Assembly (NCBI GenBank): GCA_958510825.1
Contig: OY294044.1
Span: forward strand, 79,902,895-79,966,894
Origin: Brachypterus glaber
Lineage: Eukaryota > Arthropoda > Insecta > Coleoptera > Kateretidae
Reading direction: 5' to 3'
Length of the DNA stretch: 64,000 nt
The notes beneath the pieces are model-generated. The model did no database searches. It saw nothing but the letters and a program-made list of their open reading frames with translations, and was not told where the DNA came from. The position numbers and the translations under genes are program-made. This document shows, one piece after another, positions 21,701-28,204 of this stretch (its first letter is position 1; each line of letters starts with the position of its first letter).

Positions 21701-23104
21701 AAAGACTTGTCTCAAGTGGTCCAGATGCTCCTGTAAGCTGGAGCTAAAGACTATTATGTCATCCAGGTACACCAGGCAAAATTTATTGAGTATACCGCGT
21801 AGCAGGGTGTCCATTGCGCGTTGGAGCGTGGTTGGTGCCGATTTTAGGCCAAATGGCATTCTAAGAAATTCGAAGTGGCCACCTTCAGTAGAAAAAGCAG
21901 TTTTCTCTATATCTTCAGGTGCCATTTCTATCTGATGAAATCCGGATGCCAAATCTAATGTAGTGAAGTAAAGACAGCGTCCCAACTTATCCAAAAGGTC
22001 GGTAATATTAGGAATTGGGTATTTATCCCCTATGGTTTTATCATTGACCTTTCGATAGTCGATAACAATACGCCATCTAGGTTCCCCACTAGCATCAGGT
22101 TTTTTTGGAACTACCCATATTGGAGAACTCCACGGACTGTAAGAGGGGCGTATAATTTTTTGTTTAAGAAGGCTATTTATTTGTTTACGCACCTCTTTTC
22201 TATGTATTTCGGGATATCTATAGGTTTTCGAATAAACAGGAATTTCATCTGTAGTTCGAATGTGGTGCTTAACTTTACCCGTATAAGTTAGTACATCCCC
22301 TTCAATATAAATTAAATCGCTATATTCCTTAATTAAATTTAAAATGGCTTGTTTTTCTTCCGCATTCATGTGGTTCATGCGTAAAGAAGAAAAATCAAAC
22401 GAGCCTTTTTGGAACATAAAGTTATTAAAATTTTCACAAGGGCGGTGTTCATATTCGTTGAACTCTTCCACCCCAATAGAAATATCGGAATCAAAAGAAA
22501 TATTTTTTTCGCTACGATTTACAATACTACAGTTTGTAGTAAAATTTTTTACGTTACAAACGCATTCTGGTATTTCCAGACCGTTAATTTTCGTGTAAAG
22601 GATGAAAACATCACCCTCTTTAATATTTTTAATTTTTAATTTAATTATTTGTTCCGTCCCTGACGGGACTTCAATGCAATTCAAAGAATTAGCTACGTTA
22701 AAAAAATGAATTTTTATCCTACGTGTAGGCGTAATTAATACGTTATTGTACAAGTCAATTACCGCATTAAGTTTCCTAAGGTTATCTAGACCTAAGAGAA
22801 TATCGAAATTTTTATGAAAATTAAATAGATGAAATTTTAATTCTTTGCCGTAAAAATTTGGGATCTTTGTACTATGCTTTTCCAAAGAACTTCCATGAGC
22901 ACTAGAAATTAAAAAAGGATCATCGATTATATTTTCTGAAAAAAATCTTTTTGCAATTTCGGGCTTAACGAAACTTTTCGTGGCACCGTTATCGATCAGA
23001 ACTTTTAAATTATGTTCGGGAAAAATAACATATGATAGCTCACTTTTAGAGTCCGTTAGGCTCATTAAATTAATTTTTTCTAATTTTTCGAGGCTAGATT
23101 TCCT
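18752..23104 (-). CDS. pol: Errantivirus pol: protease, RT, RNase H, TARG1-like macro domain, integrase
   Basis: 1437 codons from the ATG at 23065, plus 13 more if entered by -1 frameshift from gag at 23104-23110. Domains by residue from that ATG: protease near 22-35 (IDNGA, where DTG or DSG is usual); RT about 290-480 with YLDD at 433-436; RNase H about 565-700 with Asp573, Glu624 and Asp649; macro domain about 729-868; an acidic linker to about 965; then the usual pre-integrase region and integrase, with zinc site His1080, His1086, Cys1116, Cys1119 and catalytic Asp1149, Asp1202, Glu1238 (35 residues between the last two). Without the macro domain and linker it would be of ordinary errantivirus length. 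No stop or frameshift inside, so it may be active. It overlaps the start of the spliced env exon. Confidence 0.93.
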   Translation of the reverse strand, partial: RKSSLEKLEKINLMSLTDSKSELSYVIFPEHNLKVLIDNGATKSFVKPEIAKRFFSENIIDDPFLISSAHGSSLEKHSTKIPNFYGKELKFHLFNFHKNFDILLGLDNLRKLNAVIDLYNNVLITPTRRIKIHFFNVANSLNCIEVPSGTEQIIKLKIKNIKEGDVFILYTKINGLEIPECVCNVKNFTTNCSIVNRSEKNISFDSDISIGVEEFNEYEHRPCENFNNFMFQKGSFDFSSLRMNHMNAEEKQAILNLIKEYSDLIYIEGDVLTYTGKVKHHIRTTDEIPVYSKTYRYPEIHRKEVRKQINSLLKQKIIRPSYSPWSSPIWVVPKKPDASGEPRWRIVIDYRKVNDKTIGDKYPIPNITDLLDKLGRCLYFTTLDLASGFHQIEMAPEDIEKTAFSTEGGHFEFLRMPFGLKSAPTTLQRAMDTLLRGILNKFCLVYLDDIIVFSSSLQEHLDHLRQVFQRLRNANFKLQINKCDFLKREISFLGHIVTPEGIKPNPDKIKAIENYPIPKTQKEIKAFLGLLGYYRKFIKDFAKITKPFTNCLKKGNKVNVNDPDYIKCFNLCKTLLTNEPILQYPDFTKPFVLSTDSSSFAIGSVLSQQVAGKDLPIAYASRTLNVAETKYSTIQRELLAVVWAVKYFRPYLYGRRFKILTDHKPLQWLFSLKEPDSKLTRWRLKLEEYDYEVSYKKGSLNTNADALSRVEINNLESYSQIIEQHPVISKIIKNNMSVENPNVTTLQDNLFNCNENISLAHCVSECLTMSKGIALDFRKKFNHINTLKTQNKKIGEVAYLRYPKRNIYYLITKGTFRDKPTYTSVIVALISLKKLCLDFNDNIIAMPKIASGLDKLDWNIVFNLIKLIFKNSEIKILIYDTDISKTHKIANTLDKLSSVEINVTNDNALENYMEKFYQKLNNENKDKDHITADNMSLIVEPGDHENTNNDLIDFGEPDNTDLNTVHSNQAEHPIINIPIITCPVNYGKHQVVVSQVEMAPIEPFIISLYKTKQRMFVQISKNNFENDIIKIMKEFFVPNIKYYVYFEDPIYKQFSTVLQTHFKNSQINLVRCTKFLIDVQDDIEIVQFIKDYHEGKTNHRGLDETENRIKEVYYWLNQRRSIQTYINNCDVCQITKYDRNPLNLKFNITPTAVKPFQTLHIDSISLEKTKFLTIIDAFSKYAQAYKLNTLTNIEVANNLVKFFTHHTIPEQIVSDNGGSFTGGLVRELLELHKIKLHFISSQHPDSNSNLERFHSTLIEHIRLFNNQKEFKNEPVEIKVNYAILAYNNTIHSSTKLKPSEILTGHLETNSPFSLELDKQIMNNYILSHKEKVKLLYQKINEGLQKSKEKVINKCNENREDLPQIPDKVFVKNKQKQSKTKNKYKPEKIRSLDPDLKTAKITPTHHNTVEKIHLSNIKRPRKKPYNFRNLTDEKTNNEPIPGPSHLDGQPT
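20462..20881 (-). other. Macro domain (TARG1/OARD1-like) within pol
   Basis: Pol residues about 729-868. Recognisable blocks are SLAHCVSE, M.KGIALDFRKKF, KKIGEVAYL, YYLITK, DKPTY, AMPKI and SGLDKLDW, in the order and spacing of human OARD1/TARG1, which removes ADP-ribose from proteins. The TARG1 catalytic pair Lys84/Asp125 corresponds to Lys800 (codon 20666-20668) and Asp841 (codon 20543-20545), 41 residues apart in both. One Gly of the MGAGIA loop is Ser here. That the domain binds or hydrolyses ADP-ribose is inference from family knowledge. Confidence 0.85.
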
Positions 23105-24285
23105 AAAAAATTTTCCGAATTTTCATTTTCCGGAGTTTTATTTGATTTTCCCAAATGTACGTTAAAATTTTCTGGGGGAAATTCCACCATTGGTTCGTTT
23201 TGCAAAGTGAACAACTCTTCTACCGTATAGTTAGGGCTGTTTTGAGTTAAATTTTGTCTAAAATAATTATTTGTTCTATGTGTATTTCGAGTAGATACAC
23301 TCATTGGCGTTGGTTTAGGCAACGGCTGGTTAGGGTTAGGTTTGAAAACATTTATATTTTTTGAACCAGAGCCGGGTTGATTAGAAAAATTCTTATTTTG
23401 ATTTTGGAAATTTTGGTTGGGATTAAAGTTTTGCCTAGCATTATGGGCAAAATTTGTTATTTGTAGGGGCCTTGTTGTTTGTGGGGGGTAACGATTTGGA
23501 CTTTTTGGATTTCTAAAATTTCTCTGCGGGATCTGTCTATGATTTTCCCGAGGATTTTCCGTAACAAATTGAAAATCATTAGTTAGCATATTAAGTGCAG
23601 AATTTAAATCATCAGGATTTTTCGTCCGCATTAAGGATCCTATAGGTTCTCGTAGGCCCCTTAGTAGAACTCTTAATGCGTATTTTCGCAGATATCCTGT
23701 TATTATAGGTTTTTCATTATCATCCCCATGGATATTTAAAAACGCTATTTGTAAATTGAGGTACATAATAATTCGGTGATAAAAATCAAAGACAGATTCC
23801 GAAAATTGTTGTCGTTGGCCAGTCATCTCTATGCTTAAACTAAACACATCACGTTTATCTGAATAAGTGTTAGTTAAAGCTATTTTAAGGTCGTCCCAAG
23901 TACTTACTATGCAAGCAGATATTTTTATTGCTGCATCGCCTTTTATTTTGGAAATTATACTTGACATAAGATATTCGTTTTGAAAGTCTGTCGGGTCTGT
24001 CGTATTATAAAATTTATTTACGAGTTTTTCGCAGATTTCTATGAATCTAGGGAGAAGCTCTGTTTCTCCCCGAAAATCTGGGATCATATTAATATAGTCC
24101 TGTTTAAGGACGGGTACAACAGGTTCGTTTCCTGTAGACATATCGTTAATATTAAGGTTTTCAAATGAATTTAAAATTTCTAAACTAAAGTTATCAATTA
24201 GGGTTTGTTCTAAATCTAATTCTGAGCCTGCACTTGAGCTAGAACTTGAGCTTGAAATTTCTTGTCTAGGACCTCTAAAAAACAT
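23080..24285 (-). CDS. gag: Errantivirus gag
   Basis: 401 codons from the ATG at 24285, which lies a few bases after a strong splice-donor sequence. The N-terminus is Ser-rich and acidic. The middle (about 60-230) is the helical capsid-type region of Gypsy gag (DFRGE...LPRFIE, YSDKRDVFSLSIEM). The C-terminal 150 residues are rich in Asn, Pro, Phe and Gln (FNPNQNFQNQN). There is no CCHC zinc knuckle, which errantivirus gag often lacks. It ends at TAG, 30 bases after the slippery site used to enter pol. Confidence 0.9.
   Translation of the reverse strand: MFFRGPRQEISSSSSSSSAGSELDLEQTLIDNFSLEILNSFENLNINDMSTGNEPVVPVLKQDYINMIPDFRGETELLPRFIEICEKLVNKFYNTTDPTDFQNEYLMSSIISKIKGDAAIKISACIVSTWDDLKIALTNTYSDKRDVFSLSIEMTGQRQQFSESVFDFYHRIIMYLNLQIAFLNIHGDDNEKPIITGYLRKYALRVLLRGLREPIGSLMRTKNPDDLNSALNMLTNDFQFVTENPRENHRQIPQRNFRNPKSPNRYPPQTTRPLQITNFAHNARQNFNPNQNFQNQNKNFSNQPGSGSKNINVFKPNPNQPLPKPTPMSVSTRNTHRTNNYFRQNLTQNSPNYTVEELFTLQNEPMVEFPPENFNVHLGKSNKTPENENSENFLGNLASKN
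23104..23110 (-). promoter_or_regulatory. Programmed -1 frameshift site between gag and pol
   Basis: The minus strand reads T TTT TTA in the gag frame, a canonical X XXY YYZ heptamer. The -1 frame is open from there to the pol ATG at 23065 and beyond, while gag stops shortly after. The gag and pol frames differ by exactly -1. Confidence 0.8.
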
Positions 24286-24290
24286 AGGTA

Positions 24291-24327
24291 CTTACAGTAG
24301 AATTGTGAAGATCGTCCCCTGGTACAT
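24291..24327 (-). other. Leader splice donor and upstream ATG for spliced env mRNA
   Basis: ACT|GTAAGT on the minus strand: exon ends at 24296, intron begins at 24295, just before the gag ATG. With the acceptor before 18783, the ATG at 24325-24327 falls in frame with env and contributes 10 codons plus two bases that are mostly hydrophobic, resembling the start of a signal peptide. Removal of gag and pol by splicing to express env is established for gypsy-type errantiviruses. The exact sites here are inferred. Confidence 0.65.
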
Positions 24328-24454
24328 TGGCTGTGATGTTCACTCACACTCCTGGATGTCCTGGCTGGTCCTGTCTTCACGGAATTTTTTTCTGGTTCTT
24401 TTTTCTCTGGTAAATCGCCGAACCGATACGAATTTTTGCTTAATTCGCCCAAAG

Positions 24455-24470
24455 AAATACCGACTGCGCC
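24455..24470 (-). promoter_or_regulatory. Errantivirus primer-binding site
   Basis: GGCGCAGTCGGTATTT follows directly after the 5' LTR (last LTR base T). The first 13 bases agree with the 3' end of insect tRNA-Ser, apart from one position by my recall. Several errantiviruses use tRNA-Ser. Confidence 0.65.
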
Positions 24471-24718
24471 AATTATCTACCGAGTTCCCGAAGTTAGGTT
24501 TTTAAAAAGGAAATAAATTTATTAATTTATTTAGATAGAAAAATACAAGTTCGTTTATTGATCAAAGCTAAGTACAGACTGAAGTTTTGGAATATACATT
24601 TTAGGTATCTGAGGTGAATGCTTACAGAGCTATTTCCTAATAAAGAAATGTTTATAAATTATAATAAGCAGAAATGATATTTAATATAATAAAGGTGAGT
24701 GACTGCAGGTCGTTAACT
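24471..24718 (-). repeat. Errantivirus 5' LTR
   Basis: 248 bp; identical to the 3' LTR except for one missing A. The promoter should lie here; no clear TATA box was located. Confidence 0.93.
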
Positions 24719-24780
24719 TACATAAATGTATGCACATATATAAAACAACCGCAAGTATTACAAGAATAAGCTAAAAAGTG
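24719..24780. repeat. Penelope left arm (inner part)
   Basis: Resumes with TACATAAATGTATG and ends CTAAAAAGTG at 24780, matching the inner end of the right arm at 26558. The RT gene stop codon (24758-24760) lies inside it. Confidence 0.85.
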
Positions 24781-26218
24781 TAGTGTTAGAACGGGGGAAC
24801 GTAAGCTGTTTATTTAAAATATTTTCAGGATACTTATGAGCAAAACTACTAATCTCTAATTCTTCATAAAGATCCAATTTAACTCCACCATCTTGTATAT
24901 GTAGAATTTCAAAATTAGAATTCCGCTCGAATGTATGTGTTTCGTCTCTTAGGTGATTTAAAAAATGTGAGAACTTCTTTTCTTCTAAATGTTCGCCCAA
25001 TCTAACACCAAAAGATCTTCCCGTTTGTCCAATATAAAAACACTCACAAGAGTTACAGTTGATCTTATAAACTCCCGATTTTGACAACTTTTCAATAGGG
25101 TCTTTGTTTTTAATCAAGTGGGTTTTAATATTAGAAAGTGGTTTAAATGAGACTTTAAATGAACCCCTAAATAAATTTGCAATACTTTGACTAATTGGAC
25201 CTATGTAAGGAATTGATATATATTTAATTTCATTTTTGATATTTAACAAAGAAGTGAGGTTGCTGTTAGCCAATTTAATTTGTTTTCTTCTTAATAGTTT
25301 GTTTATCAGTTCTGGGTTGTAGCCATTCATGTAAGCAATGTATTTTATTGTATTTAGCTCTGTTTTAAAATCTATAGAGGAAAGAGGTAACGATAGTAAA
25401 CGATGAATCATACTATGAAATGCAGCCATCTTGTGGTTAAAAGGGCTGTTGGAAGTAAAAGGAATAACATGATCAGTCTGTGTCGGTTTTCTAAAAATGC
25501 TAAACGAATGCCTATTGTTAACCCTAGATACAGTCAGATCCAAGAAATTAATCTTATTACTTTCTTCAATTTCAAAGGTTAAATTTATACTATCATTCAA
25601 AGTATTTAGAAAATCAAAAAAGACAAAAAATTGCATTAAAGTACCTCTCCAGTATAATAAAATATCGTCAACATATCGAAGCCAGTACTTTATGAAAAGC
25701 AGACATGAATGACCAGAACCAAAAACTAAAGATTCAAAAAAATTCATAAATATTTCTGCCAGTATTGGACTCATTGGTTCACCCATAGCTAAACCGTCTT
25801 TACTCCTATAGTGCTTACCATTAAAAGTAAAGAAATTCTGTTCGGCACAATGTTTGATTAAAGCTTTAAAAGATGATCCTTCATTATCGGATAAGTCGCT
25901 ATCAGTTATGAGTTCATCCACTATACTTAAGACTTTTTTGATTGGAACATTGGTAAACAAATCTTTCACATTCAAACTAACGAAAAAACCTTCCTTACCA
26001 AGGTCCAAGTCCTTGACCTTATTAACAAACTCGATTGAGTTCTTGACTGATCTCTTTGGTTTAAATATATCCAATTTTATAAATGTTTTGTTTAAATACT
26101 TCGATAATTTATAAGTGGGAGCATTTACACAACTTACTACCGGTCTGTAGGGTATACCTGCTTTATGTATTTTTGGCAAACAATAAAGTCTTGGGGTTAC
26201 GGGATTCATTACAGCCAA
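24758..26218 (-). CDS. Penelope-like RT with GIY-YIG endonuclease
   Basis: 486 codons; first codon is TTG, and the true N-terminus is the broken segment upstream (26219-26557). RT blocks: YCLPKIHK near 12-19, motif A at 81-92 (SLNVKDLFTNVP), KDGLAMGEPMSP at 140-151, catalytic YVDD at 182-185. The C-terminal GIY-YIG nuclease has GVY at 382-384 and YIG at 395-397 with the cysteine cluster CNSCEC before it and Arg406 after it, as in Penelope proteins. Motif A has Asn83 where the catalytic Asp is expected, so the RT is probably dead. It is antisense to PTCD2 and ends within the inverted arm. Confidence 0.9.
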   Translation of the reverse strand: MAVMNPVTPRLYCLPKIHKAGIPYRPVVSCVNAPTYKLSKYLNKTFIKLDIFKPKRSVKNSIEFVNKVKDLDLGKEGFFVSLNVKDLFTNVPIKKVLSIVDELITDSDLSDNEGSSFKALIKHCAEQNFFTFNGKHYRSKDGLAMGEPMSPILAEIFMNFFESLVFGSGHSCLLFIKYWLRYVDDILLYWRGTLMQFFVFFDFLNTLNDSINLTFEIEESNKINFLDLTVSRVNNRHSFSIFRKPTQTDHVIPFTSNSPFNHKMAAFHSMIHRLLSLPLSSIDFKTELNTIKYIAYMNGYNPELINKLLRRKQIKLANSNLTSLLNIKNEIKYISIPYIGPISQSIANLFRGSFKVSFKPLSNIKTHLIKNKDPIEKLSKSGVYKINCNSCECFYIGQTGRSFGVRLGEHLEEKKFSHFLNHLRDETHTFERNSNFEILHIQDGGVKLDLYEELEISSFAHKYPENILNKQLTFPRSNTTLFSLFL

Positions 26219-26557
26219 CTTAAGATCGGTATATTTGTTTATAAATGTTTTGTGTGTGTTTATTAATCAGTGTTTAAACAGTTTTTCTATTATAGCTAAT
26301 AGCTGGGTCTATTTTCGGATCGTATTCTTTAAAACCGTTATCTGTCAAGAACTCATTAACCTTGTCAACGTAGTCAGTTTTGTCTAAGACAACCAAACAT
26401 GAACCTTTATCTGCCTTTGTAAGAAATAAATTTTCGTTTTTTATCTTTAATTTAAGTTGTTTTAAGATTTTATCATCTTCAGTTTTAGACGACGAATTTA
26501 CTCGACTAAATTCATGTTGTAGTTTTCTTAGGCAACTATTGCGTGTATTATCTAAAT
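26219..26557 (-). pseudogene. Broken N-terminal part of the Penelope RT gene
   Basis: The minus strand encodes an RT N-terminal segment (NLFLTKADKG...VVLDKTDYV) up to TAA at 26274-26276. The downstream frame is offset by one base and has TGA at 26267-26269. So a frameshift and a premature stop separate this part from the main frame. Confidence 0.75.
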
Positions 26558-27243
26558 CACTTTTTAGCTTATTCTTGTAATACTTGCGGTTGTTTTATAT
26601 ATGTGCATACATTTATGTATCTATTTGTGTATTATTATTGCAATAAGTAGATTGAAATTTTAAGAAATAGCATTTCTTAATATTTTAATTTCAATTTTTC
26701 AGGATTCGTGTTGAATAGTGTTTAAAAATATTTTACCCATCCCTTAAAATGCTTATACCTATTCTTCTTCCTCTTCCTTTTCGTTTTCTTTCCTTCTTCT
26801 GCTTTTCTTTTCCTTTTCTTCTTCTACTTCTTTTTCTTACACACCTTAGCTTAGAACATCCCTAATATTGATTATAGATTAAAAAAAAAAAAAAAAAAAA
26901 AAAACTCTTGATTTTTGACATTTATTATTTATATACTGTATGTTTAAACACGTGTTTTGTGATTTTATTGTTAATATTATGTTTATATTTTCTTGTAAAT
27001 TGAAGTGGACGTTACGTTACTGTGTTTTACATTTATAAATGTTGGTTGTTTTTGACCTTTTTTGACCTTTTATGGATATAGTATTTTTATATATTTTTGG
27101 CTAGGTAAGATAAACTTTGTTTTTCTTAAAATAATCTCTAACTTGTGTAATTTCTTGTAGTCTGACGATGATAATCGAAACCGGTAACTAACCTAAATTA
27201 TTAATAAAGTGAATGATGACTAAAAGTTTGATTTTTTAAAATA
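26558..27243. repeat. Penelope right arm (uninterrupted)
   Basis: 686 bp, inverted copy of the two left-arm parts joined. It shows the site before errantivirus insertion near 26600-26630 and has a longer poly-A run (26881-26904) than the left arm. Confidence 0.88.
27161..27187 (+). ncRNA. Hammerhead-ribozyme-like motif, right Penelope arm
   Basis: CTGACGA at 27162-27168, GAAA at 27177-27180, then CCGGTAAC. Same motif as in the left arm, opposite strand. Short stem II; activity uncertain. Confidence 0.35.
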
Positions 27244-27349
27244 AAAAAAACTAAATTTTATGGAAAACATGAAATTTTACTTAACCCCACTTTTCCAGTT
27301 TTGTTGAAATCAACTGTATCCAAACCTCTATTATAATATTCACTTTTAG

Positions 27350-27568
27350 GCCGCAGCTTTGTCAGATTTGGGCAGAGTTGACGATGTTATTCCAATTTTA
27401 AAGAGTATCTTATCAGAGGATATGCCAGACAGTAACACGCATACATTCAATAAAGATGTTATGGAAAAAGTGAAGACTGCAGTTACTAAATCAGGAAATG
27501 CTGAAGTTTCTTTAGAATTTAATCGTTTGGAACAAATGTTGGAAAAACAAGGCCAAATTTCATCAGTG
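27350..27568 (+). CDS. PTCD2: PTCD2-like PPR protein, third visible coding exon
   Basis: 73 codons between acceptor TTTTAG and donor GTAAGT. Reading starts with three Ala codons, then LSDLGRVDDVIPILKSILSE. This continues the PPR helices of exon 2 and then passes into a charged helical region (FNKDVMEKVKTAV, FNRLEQMLEKQGQIS) corresponding to the PTCD2 C-terminal part. Phase 0 on both sides. The Penelope element ends only about 106 bp upstream of this exon. Confidence 0.85.
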
Positions 27569-27699
27569 GTAAGTATACCAGGTTTCCCAAATTTTTATTC
27601 CCAGACAATATCTCTATATCTTTTTACAATCAAGCAGCTAGAACAAATACAATGCGCGTTGATTCCATTTTTAACATGATGTTTAATTTTAATACCTAA

Positions 27700-27925
27700 T
27701 GCAACGGTTGTGACATTCAGTTTGACTCACTTAATACTATAGTTAACTGTATTGTTTTAGCATTTTGGCCTAAATGTTAATAATTTTCAATATTTGTACT
27801 TTTTTTTTCTTAGTTTTTAGTCTCTTATTTAGTTAATGTAATTCAAATGTTTTTTTTTTTGTATATTGTCCTGTAAATGGATGCTTCTGTGGGGCAATAA
27901 AGATTATTATTATTATTATTATACC
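27700..27925 (+). mobile_element. LINE 3' end with (TTA)n tail
   Basis: Ends TGTGGGGCAATAAAGATTAT followed by repeated ATT, a typical 3' end of insect non-LTR elements that terminate in a microsatellite. No coding part remains. Family not assigned. Confidence 0.55.
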
Positions 27926-28204
27926 TGAGAGGTAGATTGGCCGAAGTCCACTTTTTATTGACACATGCAGTTTTCTTCAGGTTTAAATTAAAATATCTGG
28001 AACGCAAAAGCGTTTGTAAACTTTTATATTTTAAACGAGCAAAATACTGAAAACGATCTACACGAACATCCCCAGACTTCACCCCCTCCCCTCACCTTTC
28101 ATTTACCTTACTAACCTCAGAAAATATAACCTTGATCTAACTTTCTGTTAGGTGGGTCAACTGGTCTTGTTTCAAAGACAACCCGTACCAAATTTCATGT
28201 TTCT

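Larger units (their letters stand above)
16869..24718 (-). mobile_element. Errantivirus (Gypsy-type LTR element with env), near-intact, with a macro domain in pol
   Basis: 7.85 kb on the minus strand: 5' LTR (24471-24718), tRNA primer site, leader, gag, pol, env, polypurine tract, 3' LTR (16869-17117). The target duplication is TACA (16865-16868 and 24719-24722), the duplication reported for Drosophila gypsy. The empty site can be read in the uninterrupted right arm of the Penelope element (AATAGATACATAAATGTATG). LTRs differ by one base, so insertion is recent. All three genes are open. Pol is enlarged by a macro domain. Confidence 0.95.
16250..27243 (-). mobile_element. Penelope-like retroelement with inverted arms, split by an errantivirus
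   Basis: Long inverted arms surround a minus-strand RT/GIY-YIG gene. The right arm is 26558-27243. The left arm is 16250-16868 and continues at 24719-24780 after the nested errantivirus. The arms are almost identical and include a purine-rich tract (16649-16726, complement at 26757-26836) and a poly-A run of different length in each (about 16587-16603 and 26881-26904). Penelope-like elements often carry such repeats, called pseudo-LTRs, in direct or inverted order. Without the errantivirus the element is about 3.1 kb. Confidence 0.88.
10247..27349 (+). other. PTCD2 intron 2 (17.1 kb), filled with retroelements
   Basis: Bounded by GTAAGT at 10247 and AG at 27348-27349. In order it holds a degenerate tandem repeat, a BEL/Pao element (10785-13855), continuation of the tandem repeat, a foldback region (14399-15312), about 900 bp of plain AT-rich DNA, and the Penelope-like element with its nested errantivirus (16250-27243). 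Only about 100 bp separate the Penelope arm from the acceptor. Confidence 0.8.

Noticed and set aside
17284..24168. Many plus-strand frames of 60-124 codons (for example 17284-17658, 21104-21382, 22344-22598)
   Set aside because: They are shadows of the errantivirus genes on the minus strand.
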